Origin: Rhynchonema sp. JSB1_4
Lineage: Eukaryota > Nematoda > Chromadorea > Monhysterida > Xyalidae
Length of the DNA: 64,000 bases
Assembly (NCBI GenBank): GCA_030248065.1
Contig: JASAMV010004042.1
Span: 1 to 64,000, forward strand
Direction of reading: 5' to 3'
Numbering within the stretch: the stretch's first letter is position 1; each line of letters begins with the position of its first letter. The position numbers and the translations under genes are program-made. Under the pieces are notes generated by a model. It was not told the origin of the DNA. It saw nothing but the letters and a program-made list of their open reading frames with translations, and did not search any database. Of the stretch, positions 36,972-50,151 are shown in pieces.

Positions 36972-39900
36972 ATGGCACGTTCAGAGAAAAACGCGAATGA
37001 CGGCGAAAGCCGAGGTAGCCGAACCCGCACGACCCGGCGATCGCTGCACGACATGTTGGATACAATATTGATGTTGTTGTTGGCTCAATCACTGGCCGTG
37101 CCATATGACACCTATGGCAGACATCGGCCACCCGCAACCGAAATGGGTAGACCTTCTCTGCCTGGGGAATTTGACGCTAATGCAATGCGGGATCATGCTT
37201 ATGCGCGACTGAATGCGGAATTGAGGTCTGTGGCTTCGTGTTTTGTTGTGAATTCCAGTCTTACCTTCTTTACCACGACATGCGGTGCCTGCACTGTGCA
37301 CCGCCGGTCCGTGAAAATAGTGAAAGACGAGCTAAGATTGCTGTGTTACGTGTTGTAATCGTTTGGGTAGAAATTTACAATTTGCAGTCCCGCTGATCGC
37401 ACAATGCTCGACCGTTTGATTTACGAGTTCCAAAATCGTGTGCTCCAAATCCGTCCAGTGTTGACCAACAGCCCGACACCTGCAAGTCCGTTTGCCAACG
37501 CTGCTACCAACTTCGACAACAATCATTTCGTGCCTGATAATCAGGTTGAAACGGACGAACAGGATGATATGACGCTTGAGGTTGGAAATTTGCGCTTTCC
37601 ATATCAGATCGATGGTCACTTTTTATCCTTTATGGTTTTATCTGATCTGTCCTGGTTCGATATGTCTTTGTGAACTTAGCTCATGGTTTTGATGTCGGCC
37701 AACCACCACCGTTAGCTGTTCACAGATAGAATGTGACTATTTTCAATAAGGTGACGTGGTCGCCAAAAATTGCCAGATTGCGATCACTAGTTTCATCCTG
37801 GTGTGTGCGTTGAGACTCAACTATACCTCGTTCCGCGCGCGAGAACCAATCAGCGTGGGAAAATTTGTTTCGTGTTGCGTGAGAAAACGAAGTATGGTTA
37901 GGCCTTTACTGTTTTAACTTGTTCCTCCGAAGCAGGCTGTTGACCACAATATTTTCAAACTCGCGCTTAGGCACCCTGACTCATCCCGTGTGAGACACAA
38001 CACAACATGCAAGGTGTCATGTTACCAGCACCGATCATATGTACTGCCACCTTAGTCTCTTCTCCTTCCTTGAGCTCATGAAACTTGCATTTCGCCGTTT
38101 TTTACCTTTCGCATACATTTTAGGACATCGATCTGGTCGATTTTATCTGGCGTCGTGACATCGATGCTGAGAAGGGTGTTGACCCTCTCGTTGCCACGCC
38201 CGATAGACAACACGAACACGACTTGCAGTTGTTGAATGAGAAACACTATGGATTGACACAACAGGTATGCCTGATGTTGTTTGATTGTCTCTTTATTCGG
38301 TGTTGCTCGACGCTGGCGCTGTCTGTGCCAGAATGAACTTGGAGGCCAACGTTGGTCGAAAACTTGTCATCAATCCACAAATATCGCAGTGTCCTGATTC
38401 AAATTGTGGTTTGACCTGCCTATTCTGTTTGGCCCATCAAGTTTCATTCTCTGATGTTGGTCTGGGTGCGTCATGCCTTATATCTTCTGATAGCACTCAG
38501 TCAATCCATGAATTTCAGACCGACCCGCAACGGCTTCTGCAAGGTCTCACTGACGCCTATCACGAGCTGGTCGAAGCACAATCGCACTACGACAAGAACT
38601 CCCTGTTTAATCAGGATAGCAAACCCACAGTTCCCAGTCTTGGTTTGGACCAGGATCAAGCGTGCGCCGGTCAAGACAAGGACGTGCTCGAAATGGACGA
38701 TGGAATTATGGATTTGGACTCTCCAGCCAAATGTGCCGAAATCATGTTGAATCAAGGAACTGGGGAGAACGAGGCTGTGGTGGTGACAAATGATGAAATG
38801 GGTTGGTTTGTGTTCACAATCTGCCTTTAAAAGGAAACATGATCGCATCCGACGTTCATGGTCACCTCAAGATGATCAAGGTTCCTTGTTTTGCAGAAAC
38901 ACCATTGTTGGACACTGAACTGTTAGACGAGTATTTTTTGGAGGGCGCTGATCACGTGATGCAACAGGTTCGTGTTGACTGAGAAAATTGAATGAGATAT
39001 TGGTCGCACAATGACTATATAAGAATTCATCAAATCAATCCTGATTTTCACGTTCAGTCACTCTTAACCACTGTGCTATTTGTGATTCTCACGAAACATT
39101 TTCAGCTGAAAATAATCTGGCAGATCAACCACGTTGCCGTTACCACGTTACATGTTTTGTGTGCGATCACGCAACGCAACGTCATTGCCCCGTCACTTTC
39201 CCTCTTTACGATTCAGGAAAAAAATTTGACCAATTCTTATAAAGTCATTGTGCGACCAATATAATGACAATGTTTCACAAAAAAGTCTTTTATTTGTTTC
39301 CGTTTCAGGCTGACACTGCTGATACTTTGGTCGACAATTTGGACCCACTACCGGAACTGGACCTGACACCAACACTGCGATTGACTGAGGACCAGGAGAC
39401 ACAATTGTTCGAGGATGAACAATTGCGACGCGATTTGGCCACTGTTGATCAGGACACTAATCTGTTGGTGGATGTTCTTGGCACAAATGTCGCTGATGTA
39501 AGTGGCTTCTGTTTCTTACTTCGTTCTGATAAGTACATACATACTGTAGGTGTCAAACTTGGTAAACTTATCTGTCTCGATTACGCATGTTGCCTAGGAT
39601 GTCAGTTATCCAAATCATCTAGATCTTATCCGAATTACCGTTACTGCTGTCGTTTGTTACCTGGTTCACTCCGTTAGCTCCCGAAACTTATACGCGCTCC
39701 TGTTTATTTTCAGCCGGCCCCAACAGGTACAACAATTAATCCCAACAAACGTGCCGGAGTACTCACTTATCCAGCTGGCCCAACAACGCGACCCACATCC
39801 ACTGGTGGTGCATCCACATCTCGCACTTTGTCGATGTGCTCAGGTGATTCGGGCTATGTTGATGGCTACAAACTGGAACCCGCTGAACTCGAGGAGATGC

Positions 39901-41114
39901 AAGCGTGAGTGGAATTAAGGTTTCTTGATTGTTGTTTGAACTGTTATGCTCGCACTTTTCTGGTGTTGCATTACCATGTATGCATGCAGTGCATTCGCAT
40001 TGATGATGTCCTGGTGCATCGCCCCCGTCTGTGAAAACAGAACGAAATGGGCAAAACACCGCTGTGTTGTACACTGTAACAAATGGTTTCAAAAAAATGT
40101 TTGATTTCAGTGTTGCGACCGCATCCGATGAGCCCGAGAATCACGCGTATAGAATGTACGGCAAATTGGTGCCGAAACGAGAGGATTATAATGATGAAGA
40201 TTATGTTGATGACTATGTAGATGCGGTTGAGGAAGAGGAACGGTAAGGTCACTCTTCTGATCAAATGTTGTCCACTGCGCAGTCAGATCTTTTACTTGTG
40301 TGAATTTTTATGCGGATCAGCATCGGCATCAAACTTCGATCAGAATCTGCTCATGCTGATCCTTTTTAGTTTTAAGGAAATTTCAAAATTTGATAACACG
40401 GTTGACGACTGCCATAAAATTAGTTATTGGTTTTCTGAGACAACAACATTTGCGCTGATAGTCGAATCTCAAATCCCTATAAATTAGCTGACCCGAAAAA
40501 ATACAAGAGCCAAAAAAGTCACGTGACGTGGCCAAGGCAGATGTGGTCCGACCACCGACGCCATCAAATGTTTTTCTTCCACATCTGCAGTCCCTCCTCT
40601 TCACACGCCACCCGCAATCCGCGTCGTGCGGGTCGTCACGCCGAGGACCAAACAGTGATCGACCAATACCAGCTGCATCCATACACGGCCACACAGCTGG
40701 CTGATATGTCACATCCAGAGTTCAAGCGGCTGTTGACCACATGGACTCAGGAACAACAGCAGGCTGCCAAGCTGCTCAGGAAACGGGGTTGGTGGCGTCG
40801 GGTGCCAAAATGCTATTGTAAGGGGACGTTGCTAGTAAAGTACACACACAGTATTACCTCCCAATTTGAAACCTTGAGCAAGGAGTGTTGTTGCTTTGCA
40901 ACAATGTGATGTTTCAATATTTGCAGTCAAAAACAAAGCAGCGGCGCGTCGATGTCGCGACAACAAAGTTGACGAGAAAGAACGCCTGGAGCAGGAGAAC
41001 TGGCAGCTTCAGGAACAGTATGTCCAGGAGCAAGAGTATCACAGACAGCTGCAGGCTGCTATAAATGAAGAAGAAAGGGAAATTGCAAGGCTGCAGCAAC
41101 AGCAGCAAAGGTGA
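36972..41114 (+). CDS. NFE2L1: Cap'n'collar bZIP transcription factor (NFE2L1/Nrf/SKN-1 type)
   Basis: The gene starts 307 bp after the BECN1 stop. The N-terminal exon (36972 to about 37227) has a hydrophobic run, LHDMLDTILMLLLAQSL, after a basic stretch, resembling the ER-anchoring segment of NFE2L1/SKN-1A. Exons near 37388-37579 and 38126-38265 follow; the latter has DIDLVDFIWRRDIDAE, the Neh2 DIDLID-type motif, and a Gln/His-rich helix. Acidic activation exons lie at about 38519-38803, 38896-38968, 39309-39500 and 39715-39905; the last contains CSGDSGYVDGY, like a phosphodegron DSG. At about 40108-40243 is an Asp/Glu-rich exon. The CNC domain is at about 40593-40789 (LHPYTATQLADMSHPEFKRL), and the bZIP in the last exon 40928-41114 (KNKAAARRCRDNKVDEKERL, N-x7-R retained) is followed by a short Gln/Glu coiled coil. 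Expected role: proteasome or oxidative-stress transcription. Exon borders approximate. Confidence 0.87.
38998..39262. mobile_element. TTGGTCGCACAATGACT MITE, copy 2
   Basis: Near-identical to the copy at 29261-29545 but about 20 bp shorter in the middle. The ends TTGGTCGCACAATGACTATA and GTCATTGTGCGACCAA are flanked by TA on both sides (GAGATA..TATAAT). It lies in an intron of the CNC-bZIP gene, about 45 bp before an exon. Confidence 0.82.
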
Positions 41115-41264
41115 CCCGCGGCCTTGCGAGATACTCAAAATGATGGCTGTCATGTACATCTCTAGTTCCCTGACCTCGATATTGTAACAAGGGTATCTTA
41201 ATCCTGTACAGTGAAATCCCGTTCAATTTTGGTTGAACAAATTACATTTGTTTCGTTTTGTATA

Positions 41265-41494
41265 GTAAATTTCCAAATTCGCTGCCGCACAGTAAAGTAC
41301 GCCCCATGTCAGGTTCTAAACCCGAAAGTCAGCTTGTGAAACATTCGGACAGCCAACACACACGTGCAGCTTGCCAGCCAGCCAGGCAGCTGCGCGCAAT
41401 GTTTCAGAACCGCGCATGGTTAGCGTTCGGGTTTATAACTTGACATTAACTGTGGGGCGTATTTTACTGTGCGGCAGCGAATTTGGAAATTTAC
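41265..41494. repeat. 230-bp palindromic element between the CNC-bZIP and PHF14 genes
   Basis: The left arm starts GTAAATTTCCAAATTCGCTG and the right arm ends CAGCGAATTTGGAAATTTAC. Both arms contain GCCGCACAGTAAA / TTTACTGTGCGGC and AACCCGAA / TTCGGGTT. TATA-like dinucleotides flank it (TATA left, AATATA right). It is located just past the CNC-bZIP stop, so it could be transcribed in the 3' UTR and form a hairpin. Confidence 0.75.
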
Positions 41495-41925
41495 AATATA
41501 ACAGCAACTCAGTGTCCATTTCCTTTGTATTTATCGACTGTGGTTTCAATCCCGTTGTATAATAATCTTCCTGTGTTACTATCAGTGACTCTTTCTTGCC
41601 CTTTGCTCACAAGTTCATCTAGATGCGCATGTTAATTTCGTTTCTGAAGATCAATACGGTTATATTTTATTTTTGTGTGCATTTCACATATGTTTAGCGC
41701 ATATGGTTAGCGTTTGATTGGTTTTCGTGCGGTGAATAAATCCGTTGCAAACCGAAATCTTCATTTCTTTCCACTTATATGCGAATACAGACAAACAACG
41801 GATCACAATCAAGCATATTCTGAATATACGTGGAACAAAAATATATAGTAGGAAAGAAATCATGATGCGTTGGGTAGTTTAGCACAACCGACAATATAAT
41901 CATTCTTTTTTACGTCGGTGCTCAT

Positions 41926-44900
41926 TTACAAGTCCAAATCTTCCACACGTATCACTTGCACACCACCGGATGTACTCGAACCGGGGGATGGTTGCTGAAA
42001 GTAACTGATGCGACGCTGTCTACTTCGTTGTTCATTACGCACTGCCACCATGGCAGGCACCAAATTTGGTGATCGGCGGGTCCGGTTCTATCTTGTCTGC
42101 GTGACGTAACAAAAACAAGTTCGTCAAGCATAAAGTTTATTCGGTATATGGGAACAACTTTTGCGCCATTTGTCGAAGATTTCTCCAATAAATTTACAAC
42201 ACAGTAAAGCTGAGCGACCGATTCGATCACCAATTCGACACCTGTCAATCAACAAATGCACTCACAGCCATCGGCTCCGCCTTCACCACCCCATTCATCA
42301 ATGGTCGTATCGCATCCCCGATTGTCGGCTTCGAGCCCAACATCATTGGTCTGGTCGGGTCCCTGACCTGTGTGGGACCAGTGTCCACTTGCAACGCTTG
42401 TTTCTGGTCATCGGCCTTCATCGGAGACAACGTCGACGTCGATTTCTTGATGTTTGGCGCAGAATCACTGTTGTTGGCGGGTGGATCACGGACGGCTCTG
42501 AAGGGGAGTCAAAGAGATCAGGATTACAAAAAGATATCGCCTATAAAGCAGTTGTATATCAGACCAAATCAGATCGTACAGAGTTGGATTTGCGCAACTG
42601 GCTGACCTTTTTGATTATGAAAAGTGAACGCTGTTTGTCAACTGTCTTTGAACAACGTCTGAAATCAGAACTCAACACCGGATCCAATAGTTTTATATCG
42701 CAAATAATGCACGATCGATAATCGATAATTTTCTGAGGCGGGCGGCGCACCAGGTCATCATCATTGCTAAGAATCCACCAGATGATCACGTGAACCCAAA
42801 CACAGACATGACAAAATGAGCACATCAAGGCCGACTTACGACACATGTCGCAGCACAGTCGACCTCGGCACTCCGTGTGCGCGAGCAGCAGCGTACACCG
42901 ATTCACTATTGTCGATGACGTCACGCACGGCTGCGTCCAACTGGGACATCGGGTACGACTTGCGTTTGCTGAAGCATAATAGATTGATCTCATCACACTC
43001 CAAGAATAATTTTGAAAAATAAAAAAATGTGAAGCGCAAACTGACAACTTCTTCGCCTTGCTCGTTTCGACGTCCACAACCAATCCGTCCACAAGATTGT
43101 CACCATCAAGCAGTCCATTTACGCTGCCTGCATTTACGCACAATCATCTCAATAAGTTGTGCTCATTTGACGGCGTTAGACATAATTCTTGAACCGGTAG
43201 AGCCTAACTTATCAAGTTTTGACAAAAATAACCCACCGGTAATGACAACTTCATCTTCTTCAGTTGCCTTGTTACCATGTCCATCTGCGTCGCTCTCCTT
43301 TGTCAAACTACTGCGTTTCTTTGTGTCCACTTCGGTCTTGGTCGGCTTAATTGTTCTCGACCGTTTCACGCGTGATTTTGCCACAGAGGGCGGTGTACCG
43401 GTAACTCGTCGTTTTCGTACGTTCTGCACCGAAGAGGCCTGAACGTCAGTATCACCTTGTATATTCGTTCAGATTTCACAGCAGACGCATAATACTTGAC
43501 CAGGTTCATCAACTGCGTAAACACCATTTAACGGTGGTCGAAATCAACATTACCAGCCAATCTCGAAATCTATGGAAAAAACAAAAACTGACCAAGGCAA
43601 GATCTGAACTCGGATCGGATCACTAAGTTTTGCACCATTTTGTCTCACATACACACTCCACCAACCTTTATGAGCACTTGTCTATTGGCAGTGACCGTCG
43701 CCTTGCGAACAACCAATTTGCTATCGGACACTCGTCGTCTCGTGGTGGTCACTTGCGACTTGGGTCGGCGTTGTTGTCGACGTATGGCCTTGATCGCTGA
43801 TTGCAGCATCTGGATGTGTGAAACATTTGGCTCTGTGAACGGTACTGCAACGAGCCTTTCGGTTGCCCGTTTCGACATGCACTTGCGAACATGCAATAAG
43901 GTTATGCGAATGTACCGGATGGGCATGTAATTCCAAAAACACGCCCGCCGAGCTTGTTTTATGTGCAGCATGTTCAATCCTAGTTTGCATAAAAATACAT
44001 AAACTATGAATGGTCGGTGGGGGTGAGGCGTGAGGGTATGGCATGATTCGACACAACGATGCACATGAAACACAATGCACAAACCTTCGTTGGTGGTTTG
44101 CGTTCACGCAATTGACGCGGTGTGTCCACGTCTGTCTGAAAGACGAAGACAACAAGTTCCAGCTTTTTCCGAATTTTTGATGAGCAAAGCGTAGTTTTCC
44201 CCCCAGGTAAAGTACGAAGTCGCGAGATTTGCCCGCAGCTCTCCTGTGCACCAGGCCATCGTCAGTGCAAGTGCACCATAAGCCACCAAACACACCGGTG
44301 TATCCTCTCGTGCCTGTTGGTCATCATCTGAGTCCGAACTTTCGCCAACGAAACATTTCGAACACTCCCATCCATACAGCGATGTCTTTTTGGGCAATTT
44401 GGCCAGGGGAGGGTCCAGGCAACCAATATGGAAGTACAGGTGGCAAGTGTCGCATTGCGCCAGTCGGTGTTGCGAATGCGTCTGTAATCATGGTGAAACA
44501 TCTTCAGACAAAGCAAAAAACTGATTTATCAAGCTGACCACCAACCTGTTTGCATTTGTCGCACTGGTGCTCTGCAACAATCGCGGTCGTACTGCTGCTC
44601 GCGCGAGGACTCGAACCCGACAAGGTACTGTGAAGAAGGAAATGACGTCATATCATGAGGATAAATGTCAAGCACAATTCATCCTCTTCACGGCGACATG
44701 ATCGGGATGCGTCCTTCCCAGTGACTACAAGGATGATTCACAGACGGAGCATCCATTGTGTGGAGTGGGGAGTCACCACAAGAGGGCACGCTGCAATAGC
44801 ATAACCCCAAGAAACCCAAAGAAATAATCACGACAACGCAGCCCTCCCTTACCGTTGTCTCACCGATCCCGAAGAGTGCCTCGCCTTTATGGTCAGGCTT

Positions 44901-47900
44901 GACGGAATGTGCAACTGAGCACTGGGCACTCCCAGTTTGGCCAGCTGGGTATAAAGGTCTTGCAGCCTCGACAGTTCCTCTCGTTGCTCGTGCTGCGCTG
45001 CTTCCAGGTCACTTTGGGCCTGAAGATGCTGTTTTTGAAAAAAACCTATAGCGGTTTCAGACTTGGTGATCGGATCGGACCTGCCGTGACCATTCATAGC
45101 GGAATTTCTTAGTAAACAAGTTCTTAATTTAGTTTCAGTGATGATTCTAATTTTGGCTGGGGTAAAACGTCACCTTCACCTCTTTCAATCGAGCCTCAGC
45201 ATCCTGTTGCTGTTGTTTCATGTCCTCAACCAGATTCAACAAATTCTCGTGTTTCTGCTTGGCCTCCGGCGTGATCTTTTCCTGACGTTCGGTGAAGTAG
45301 CTGCAAATTGAGTGATCTTAAACCCGTGATGTTCCAGAGTAAAAAAATCCAACTGCAAACCGACCGAAAGAACTCAGGTGCGAAAGCGGGTGGCACAAAA
45401 TGGGCAGAATCGGGGATGAAGAACGTTTCCTGCCATTGTTGACGTGTAATGCCTGCAACATCAATCCTATATTTGAGTAGGTTTACCTCTAATCAGAAGG
45501 GGTCCTTAGCCTTGTCGCAACAGTAAAATAACTTGCCTCCGGTCGTTTCGGCCTTGAAGAGCATTCGATTGAGCAAGCTTGACGAAGTGTGCAATAGACG
45601 TGGCCATTTGTCGTCAGGCTAAAAACAACATTGATTGTACACGATTAAAACAAAATAAATCTTGCACTTTAATTTTTTTAATTTCCAATCTATTCGATAC
45701 TCCAATCACGGCTGAGAAACACCAACCTGTGGCAAGTTCGGCACTGCTTTCGCTGCCTGTTTCTTCATAGCTGCCACCTTTTTCATCAATTTCTGATGTT
45801 CGCGGTGAGTCAGCGACTTGTGCGTCACTTGGAATTGACGCTGCTGTTCGAGTGAGACTCGATACCTGGATTTGAAACATCATTGCGTTTAATGATAGAA
45901 ATTGTGCTGCGTGTTTCTGTAGGTTTGTTTCGACATGGGGTATTTTTACAAACGGGCGGTGAGCCAGGTCATCGTTAGTGGGAACGCACAAATGGCCACC
46001 TGATAAGAAAAGCACGCGCTTGGTTCATCTCGCGATGTGCCCAATTTTCTTTCGGAGTTTTGTTATGTGCACATGTCCACTCCAAAATGTTAAACTTTCG
46101 CAAAAGTCACAACTGCGTAGATAAACATGAAAAAGCTGATGTCACTCACAACATCTGTTTCTGTCTGACTTGCTCCTCAACCGAATGTTTCATACAACAC
46201 GCATAGTACGGATGCTCGGTGGCTAAACGATCGATTTCGTTGCTGTTCACATTGCCGTCATGCAATAGGCCCTTTCTGCAAAGCATTGATGTTATTGATG
46301 AAATGTGCCGTTTGACTGCAGCACAAAGTGCATAATTTAATGTATTTGTCTCACATTTCTAACAAATGTGACTATTCACCTCTCAACCAAGAAAGCAAAA
46401 TGCAGCCACACCCACCTTTGTGCGCAAGTGACATGAAAGAACGTACGACAAAAGCCAGCCTCACACTGACAACACACGCCAGTACGGGCGAGCAATTGGT
46501 CTTGGCACAGAGAGCACGGCTGAAACATGGCTTCTTTTGAGTTATGAAAAACCCGCACTGAAATTTTTTTACTATTCTGATAAAAATGAAACGATAATTT
46601 TTTCTAGTTTGCAACTTACGCGTGCGCCGAATCGTTTATAATCGATATCATGTGCGACAATGTTGGACAGATTGTGCCAGGAATCAAACGGAAGGTTTAG
46701 GTACAAGGCACACATCAGATGCGCCCAACCACCAGTGGCTGAAACGCAATCGACACGTGATCATCAGTGAATCTTATGTGTACTACTGGTCAAAAAGCAG
46801 CGGGTTTTGTCTGTTTCGTCCTGTGAGTACACCTCATTAGTGGGAATGCACCATATGGCCAAACAAGAACGGAAACAGAACAGATCCTAGTATTCACATA
46901 AACTGTTGTTTTACTCGCTGAGCACCATATCTACGCACAGCGGACATAACAATCACAACCATATACAACGTAACGAAACATCAGCCATTTCTTCAACTGA
47001 CCAGTTTTCTTGAGCACGCCCTCCTCCATCGGGCACAGTTCACAATGTATGGGTCGTTGTCCTTCAATGCGTCCGTGTATGCACTGTTCACAGAACCACG
47101 GCTCGGTCGAGTCGCTACTGCCTGTCATGTGACCACAAGGCATTTCACTCAAGGCAATGAGACAAACGATAACCTGCCTCCTTATAGTGACCAAAAATGA
47201 GATCCCCATCACCATCATGGCACCATAAAAATGGTAGATTGCCACACGGAAATCAATCAGCAACCGTTCAAAGTCAATATACAACTGCACCTGCATCCGA
47301 CTGCGTGTCACTGACAGGCACGGCTGGTTGATCTGGTGGCTCAAACAGTCCATAGCACGACTCGTGTACCGCCACGCCGCATCTGTGACAGAGGATTTGG
47401 GGTTGAGGTGGGAGTTACGACATAAGGCGGCAAAGTGGGTGTTGAACTTGGCGGTCGGACTGCACATTGTGCAACTGGTCTTCGACCAACGTAATTTTCG
47501 ACTTCGACTATCGACAATTTTCAAAACGAGCTTATTACAAAGTCACGCGAGCAAGCCAGATCTGATTCCATCACAAAGTTTGATACCGGCTAGATTATAA
47601 CTCAAATGACTATGATCAAATCTCACTCACTTGTCACATTGCACCACCTCCTCACTATGATCGGGCAGTTCACGTTGATTGTAACAGAGTGCACACAGTA
47701 GATCTCCCTGTACTTGACGCACATCAAGCGCCTCCGTCTTGACATCCTGTGGCAAAGTTGGGGGTTTAATAAGAAGAGGGTGCCTGGTTTTTAATCAAAC
47801 TATCAGCCTTGGTTGCCAGCAGTGACCTGTTTTCACAGACGGACGGTGCACCATGCAATCGTCAGTTCGAATTCATCAGATGGCAGTATGACCTCCAAAA

Positions 47901-48829
47901 ATATCAACAAGCTGACTTGCTGCTTGTGTGGATCATCATTGTTTGTGCAAACGCACAAACAGGATCGTCAGGCATTTTCAAATTCGTGATCTTAACTTAC
48001 TGCAGAACACCAATAACTAACACTTTGCGTCGATTGATTCGCACTCTCACTCTCATCGTCCGATCCATTCCCATCATCACTGCTGTCACTACTGCTGCCG
48101 TTCGATGCCGTATCACTGTTCTCAGAATCTGAAACATCACCCCAAATGTGTACTACGCCATACTATTAAGAATGATGCGACATCCTGAATGATATACTTT
48201 TGGTTGACTACAGTCATGTTCGTATTGGAGACCGTATTCGGTAACGAAGTTTCTGAACTTTTATGATGACGTGTCCGTTATATGCGTTTGCACTGATCAA
48301 GGAGTCCAGCTCACATGAGCGCACCACAATGGCCGAAACCAAACTTGATCATCGGACCGATCCGGTATTGAGTACGCCGTCACTTTTTGTGCCTTGGACA
48401 TTTTCGAATTATTGGTACGAAGATATTTCAAAAGATCCTGAATACAAACAGGCACGTGACCAAGGCAACAGCACACGAATCACCTAGTTTGATATCGCGC
48501 AACTGTCCCTGCGCATTGGTTTATACATGTTCACCCACCCGACGCATTCCTATAGTCCACATCAGAGTCTCCGTCTCCATCGAACCCAAGTGTGTCCATC
48601 AGCTCATCGACGTTTCGCATTTTCACCTTTCGCTTGCCCGGGCCGCGATTGGCTGCAAAACATTGGAATGAGTGGGCAAAAAGTAACTCCTCATTCATGA
48701 AAACAACCAAACTTGGACTGTGTAACTGTGACAAAACGGTAAACCCCTTACTGTGTACCAACCGGCAGCTTCAGCCATCGACGCCAACGAGCGACTAATG
48801 CTGTTCATAGCTTTCGATTTGCGATCCAT
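41926..48829 (-). CDS. PHF14: PHF14-like multi-PHD chromatin reader, apparently continuing into a Pipsqueak-type HTH tail
   Basis: Start ATG is at 48829 (MDRKSKAMNSISRSLASMAE, like the PHF14 N-terminus). An acidic exon follows (about 48128-48000; NGSSSDDSSDDGNGSDDESE). PHD1: CALCNQRELPDHSEEVVQCD, CGVAVHESCYGL (about 47700, 47380) and DSTEPWFCEQC, HCELCPMEEG (about 47140-47005). Extended ePHD: WAHLMCALYLNLPF (about 46738-46620) and FQPCSLC, RTGVCCQCEAGFCRTFFHVT (about 46533-46418). Helical and coiled-coil exons occupy 46277-44860. A later PHD: HQCDKCK (44560) then LAQCDTCHLYFHIGCLDPPL, YGWECSKC (about 44470-44340). Basic exons follow at about 44130, 43850-43672 and 43437-43240. The exon at about 42976-42836 gives KRKSYPMSQLDAAVRDVI and RAHGVPRSTVLRHV, a Psq-type helix-turn-helix. 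C-terminal exons end VIRVEDLDL at 41926. Human PHF14 lacks this tail. Fusion versus an unseen separate gene is unresolved. Confidence 0.85.
42836..42976 (-). CDS. Exon encoding a Pipsqueak (Psq)-type helix-turn-helix
   Basis: On the minus strand an acceptor (TTATGCTTCAG) is followed by codons for KRKSYPMSQLDAAVRD, SVYAAARAHGVPRSTVLRHV and then a GTAAGT donor. Spacing and the GVPRSTVLRHV recognition helix are diagnostic of HTH_Psq DNA-binding domains of BTB, Jerky and pogo-type proteins. No ATG or promoter is evident before it. The preceding exon (about 43437-43240) also opens with an acceptor, so the exon belongs to an upstream transcript, most simply PHF14. Confidence 0.75.
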   Translation of the reverse strand, partial: CFSKRKSYPMSQLDAAVRDVIDNSESVYAAARAHGVPRSTVLRHVS

Positions 48830-50151
48830 GATGACACGTGCTTGAAGTGGTCGACGAGTCGCAAAAACAGACTGTATAATTGTTGTCGCAAAATCTTTCT
48901 GATGCACTGAAATGTGTATTATGAAATACAAACGGTTATGTACACACGCCACGTGTGTGCAATCAAGAGAACAAAGAATGAAACAAGCGTATCACGAAGA
49001 ACTGATGAGTGTGTTCCTGCCCACCACAATAGTGATTAAACTCAGCAATAATGACCATAACAATGACAAACTCGCAGAATGTGCACCATAACCGTACCGG
49101 TGGTATGCACCAGGTGCATTAGCGGTATATATGAATCACGTAATGCGAAACAACGTTGCACTGTAATAATCCCAGTAATCTGACCATGTTGGATTTCCTG
49201 CATCCACCAAATGTATTCATGGACACCAAAGACCAGAAGGCAATATCTTCGAGGCGCAAACAAATAGCCCACCAACAAAATCGCAGTATATTTGCGTGAA
49301 GGCTGCAACAAAATATAAGCGAACGACACATAACCCACCAAAGGGTGAGTTTGTGTGCGTGTATGTGTGTGTGCTGCACAGAGCTTGCAAGAGCAGCGCA
49401 CAGAAACATGTACCTACGTGCACTAGTTGTACCCAGAGCAATGTTGTGTCCTGTGTCTAAAACGTCTCTGGCCTTCCCGAGCAGCCACAGTGCTAGTCAC
49501 AATAACGCACACAGACAGGCAAAGCAAGAGCAGATGCTGTTCGTTTGCGATTTGCACGCTTGTTATAGGCAGCACGTTGGTGACATGGGCATACTTCGCG
49601 CTGGGACCCTGCCGCAAGGTTGAACCATGCGAAACATCAATGGGTCTGAATGGAGCCAAGTTACTCATTCGTAAAAGTACCAATGTTCAAGTGAATTGCC
49701 ATAGCACAAAGGGATGTGAAGTTATTTGAAGAAGACGGAAATGATGAAAATAAAAAGGAAAACAGCACCACACACCAAGCATGGACCACACAGTTGGTTG
49801 AAAACCAATTTGAGATTCGCAATGAAACTGCACCACGGAGGATCATGTGTATCACAAGTTTTATACTGACGGAAATTTTGTATGAATGTCATACAAAACA
49901 AACACGATACGGAACATATTTATGAAGAACACTGATAAAATCAGGCCCAAGCAATCGCCTCGTGAAGATGAGAGAGCGAACTTGGAACGCATAACGCTCA
50001 GAATTGAGAGTGCCAAATGGACCACATGAGAACATTACAAATGCCATTATGTCACTGAATGAAACACAACAAATTTTTGTTTCACGGTTACCTAACACAA
50101 TCAAGTTCTACGCTCTGCTCGGTCACTGAGTGTTAATTAGCACCTCGATTA
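48830..50151. other. Spacer between PHF14 start and GPKOW stop: no gene recognised
   Basis: About 1.3 kb holding the presumed PHF14 promoter and the GPKOW 3' UTR (both genes on the minus strand). It contains a CACACACA/TGTGTGTG stretch near 49355 and scattered short frames without family features. Confidence 0.5.

Noticed and set aside
40523..40909. 128-codon plus frame treated as a separate gene
   Set aside because: Its central part is the CNC-domain exon of the bZIP gene. The ends are intron read-through.
42559..43143. 194-codon minus-strand frame taken as one protein
   Set aside because: It reads through several introns. Only short pieces match exons; the Psq exon is in a different frame.
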